In this document: piece after piece, positions 11,327 through 11,645 of the stretch
Layout of the letters: every line of letters starts with the position of its first letter
Numbering within the stretch: the stretch's first letter is position 1
NCBI GenBank assembly: GCA_035510605.1
Contig: DATKGW010000005.1
Span: 1-11,645 of the forward strand
Source: DATKGW01 sp035510605
GTDB taxonomy: Bacteria; Patescibacteriota; Saccharimonadia; Saccharimonadales; CAIOMD01
Direction of reading: 5' to 3'
Length of the DNA stretch: 11,645 bases
Notes under the pieces: generated by a model
What the model was told of the DNA's origin: nothing
What the model saw: the letters and a program-made list of their open reading frames with translations, nothing else
The model's database searches: none
Translations under genes and position numbers: made by a program

Positions 11327-11645
11327 TAAACCATCGGGTATGTATATTGTTCTGGAGGGTGCGGGAGGTGCGGGAAAAACAACTCAAATAGAATTATTGG
11401 CTGAACGGCTACGTCAAGATGGTTATGCCGTGCGCATGTTTCGCGAACCGGATAGTCAGACTGATTTAACTGCCCGTGTAATCCGTAGGCTGACACAAGA
11501 TCCTCGATACCCAATGAATACCAAAACCGAAGTTTTGCTATACAACGCAGCTAGGTCACAATCGCTAGAAATAATCCGCCAAGCCCGCCAAGAAGGTGTC
11601 ATCTGTTTGTGTGATAGAAATTTTTTAACAACTCTGGGTATCCAA
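11319..11645 (+). CDS. tmk: Thymidylate kinase, partial at window edge
   Basis: The first 109 codons of dTMP kinase, which phosphorylates dTMP to dTDP. MYIVLEGAGGAGKTTQIELL (8-27) holds the P-loop; the usual EGxDGAGKTT reads EGAGGAGKTT. MFREPDSQTD is the family REP segment, and CDRNFLTTLGIQ stands at the DRY/DRF motif, with Asn for the aromatic residue. The frame is open to the last base. The ATG lies 8 nt inside the end of dcd, and AAAGG at 11306-11310 is a suitable Shine-Dalgarno, so the two genes are translationally coupled and belong to one pathway. Confidence 0.93.
   Translation, partial: MIDKPSGMYIVLEGAGGAGKTTQIELLAERLRQDGYAVRMFREPDSQTDLTARVIRRLTQDPRYPMNTKTEVLLYNAARSQSLEIIRQARQEGVICLCDRNFLTTLGIQ

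Noticed and set aside
1..11645. CRISPR array, insertion sequence or phage genes
   Set aside because: No regularly spaced repeats, transposase, terminal inverted repeats or phage structural genes were seen.

Overview
The window looks like chromosomal DNA from a small-genome bacterium. The best guess is Patescibacteria/CPR, with Saccharibacteria as the most likely class. This rests on AT-rich sequence, short intergenic gaps, a stand-alone P-loop kinase and YgjP-type peptidase, lineage-type extensions on SecE and L1, and a LAGLIDADG-like HTH protein of a kind common in CPR genomes. The phylum call is inference and no 16S gene is present. TGA is used as a stop at 4195-4197 and 11324-11326, so the SR1/Gracilibacteria code (UGA = Gly) does not apply. 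All four tRNA genes encode their own CCA end.

Layout: (1) 1-291, minus strand: tRNA-Thr(TGT) and tRNA-Tyr(GTA) in one unit with a strong promoter, separated by a 127-nt spacer packed with hairpins. (2) 390-1307, plus strand: an HTH/LAGLIDADG-like protein whose 3' end overlaps tRNA-Thr(GGT), then rpmG (L33). (3) 1376-5356: a degenerate phosphoribosyltransferase, tRNA-Trp, an unknown small protein, a P-loop kinase, a YgjP/M48-like metallopeptidase and a soluble orphan histidine kinase. (4) 5364-8715: the translation/secretion block secE-nusG-rplK-(unknown 216-aa gene)-rplA. It has a strong promoter, a terminator-like hairpin in the secE leader, and a 23S-rRNA-like L1 operator just before rplA. 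(5) 8722-10386, minus strand: a membrane MprF-type aminoacyl-phosphatidylglycerol synthase. (6) 10619 to the end: dcd and tmk, overlapping, with tmk cut by the window edge.

The tRNA-Thr/Tyr/Thr, tRNA-Trp, rpmG, secE, nusG, rplK, rplA set is recognisable as the classical bacterial tRNA-tuf-secE-nusG-rplKA neighbourhood. Here it has been opened up by accessory genes and partly inverted. dcd and tmk belong to one pathway (dCTP to dUTP/dUMP and on to dTDP). The most striking signals are the L1-stalk mimic upstream of rplA, the unknown gene wedged between rplK and rplA, a set of genes whose -10 box lies only 7 nt before the ATG (predicted leaderless mRNAs), the structured tRNA spacer, and the endonuclease-like ORF that takes its stop codon from a tRNA.
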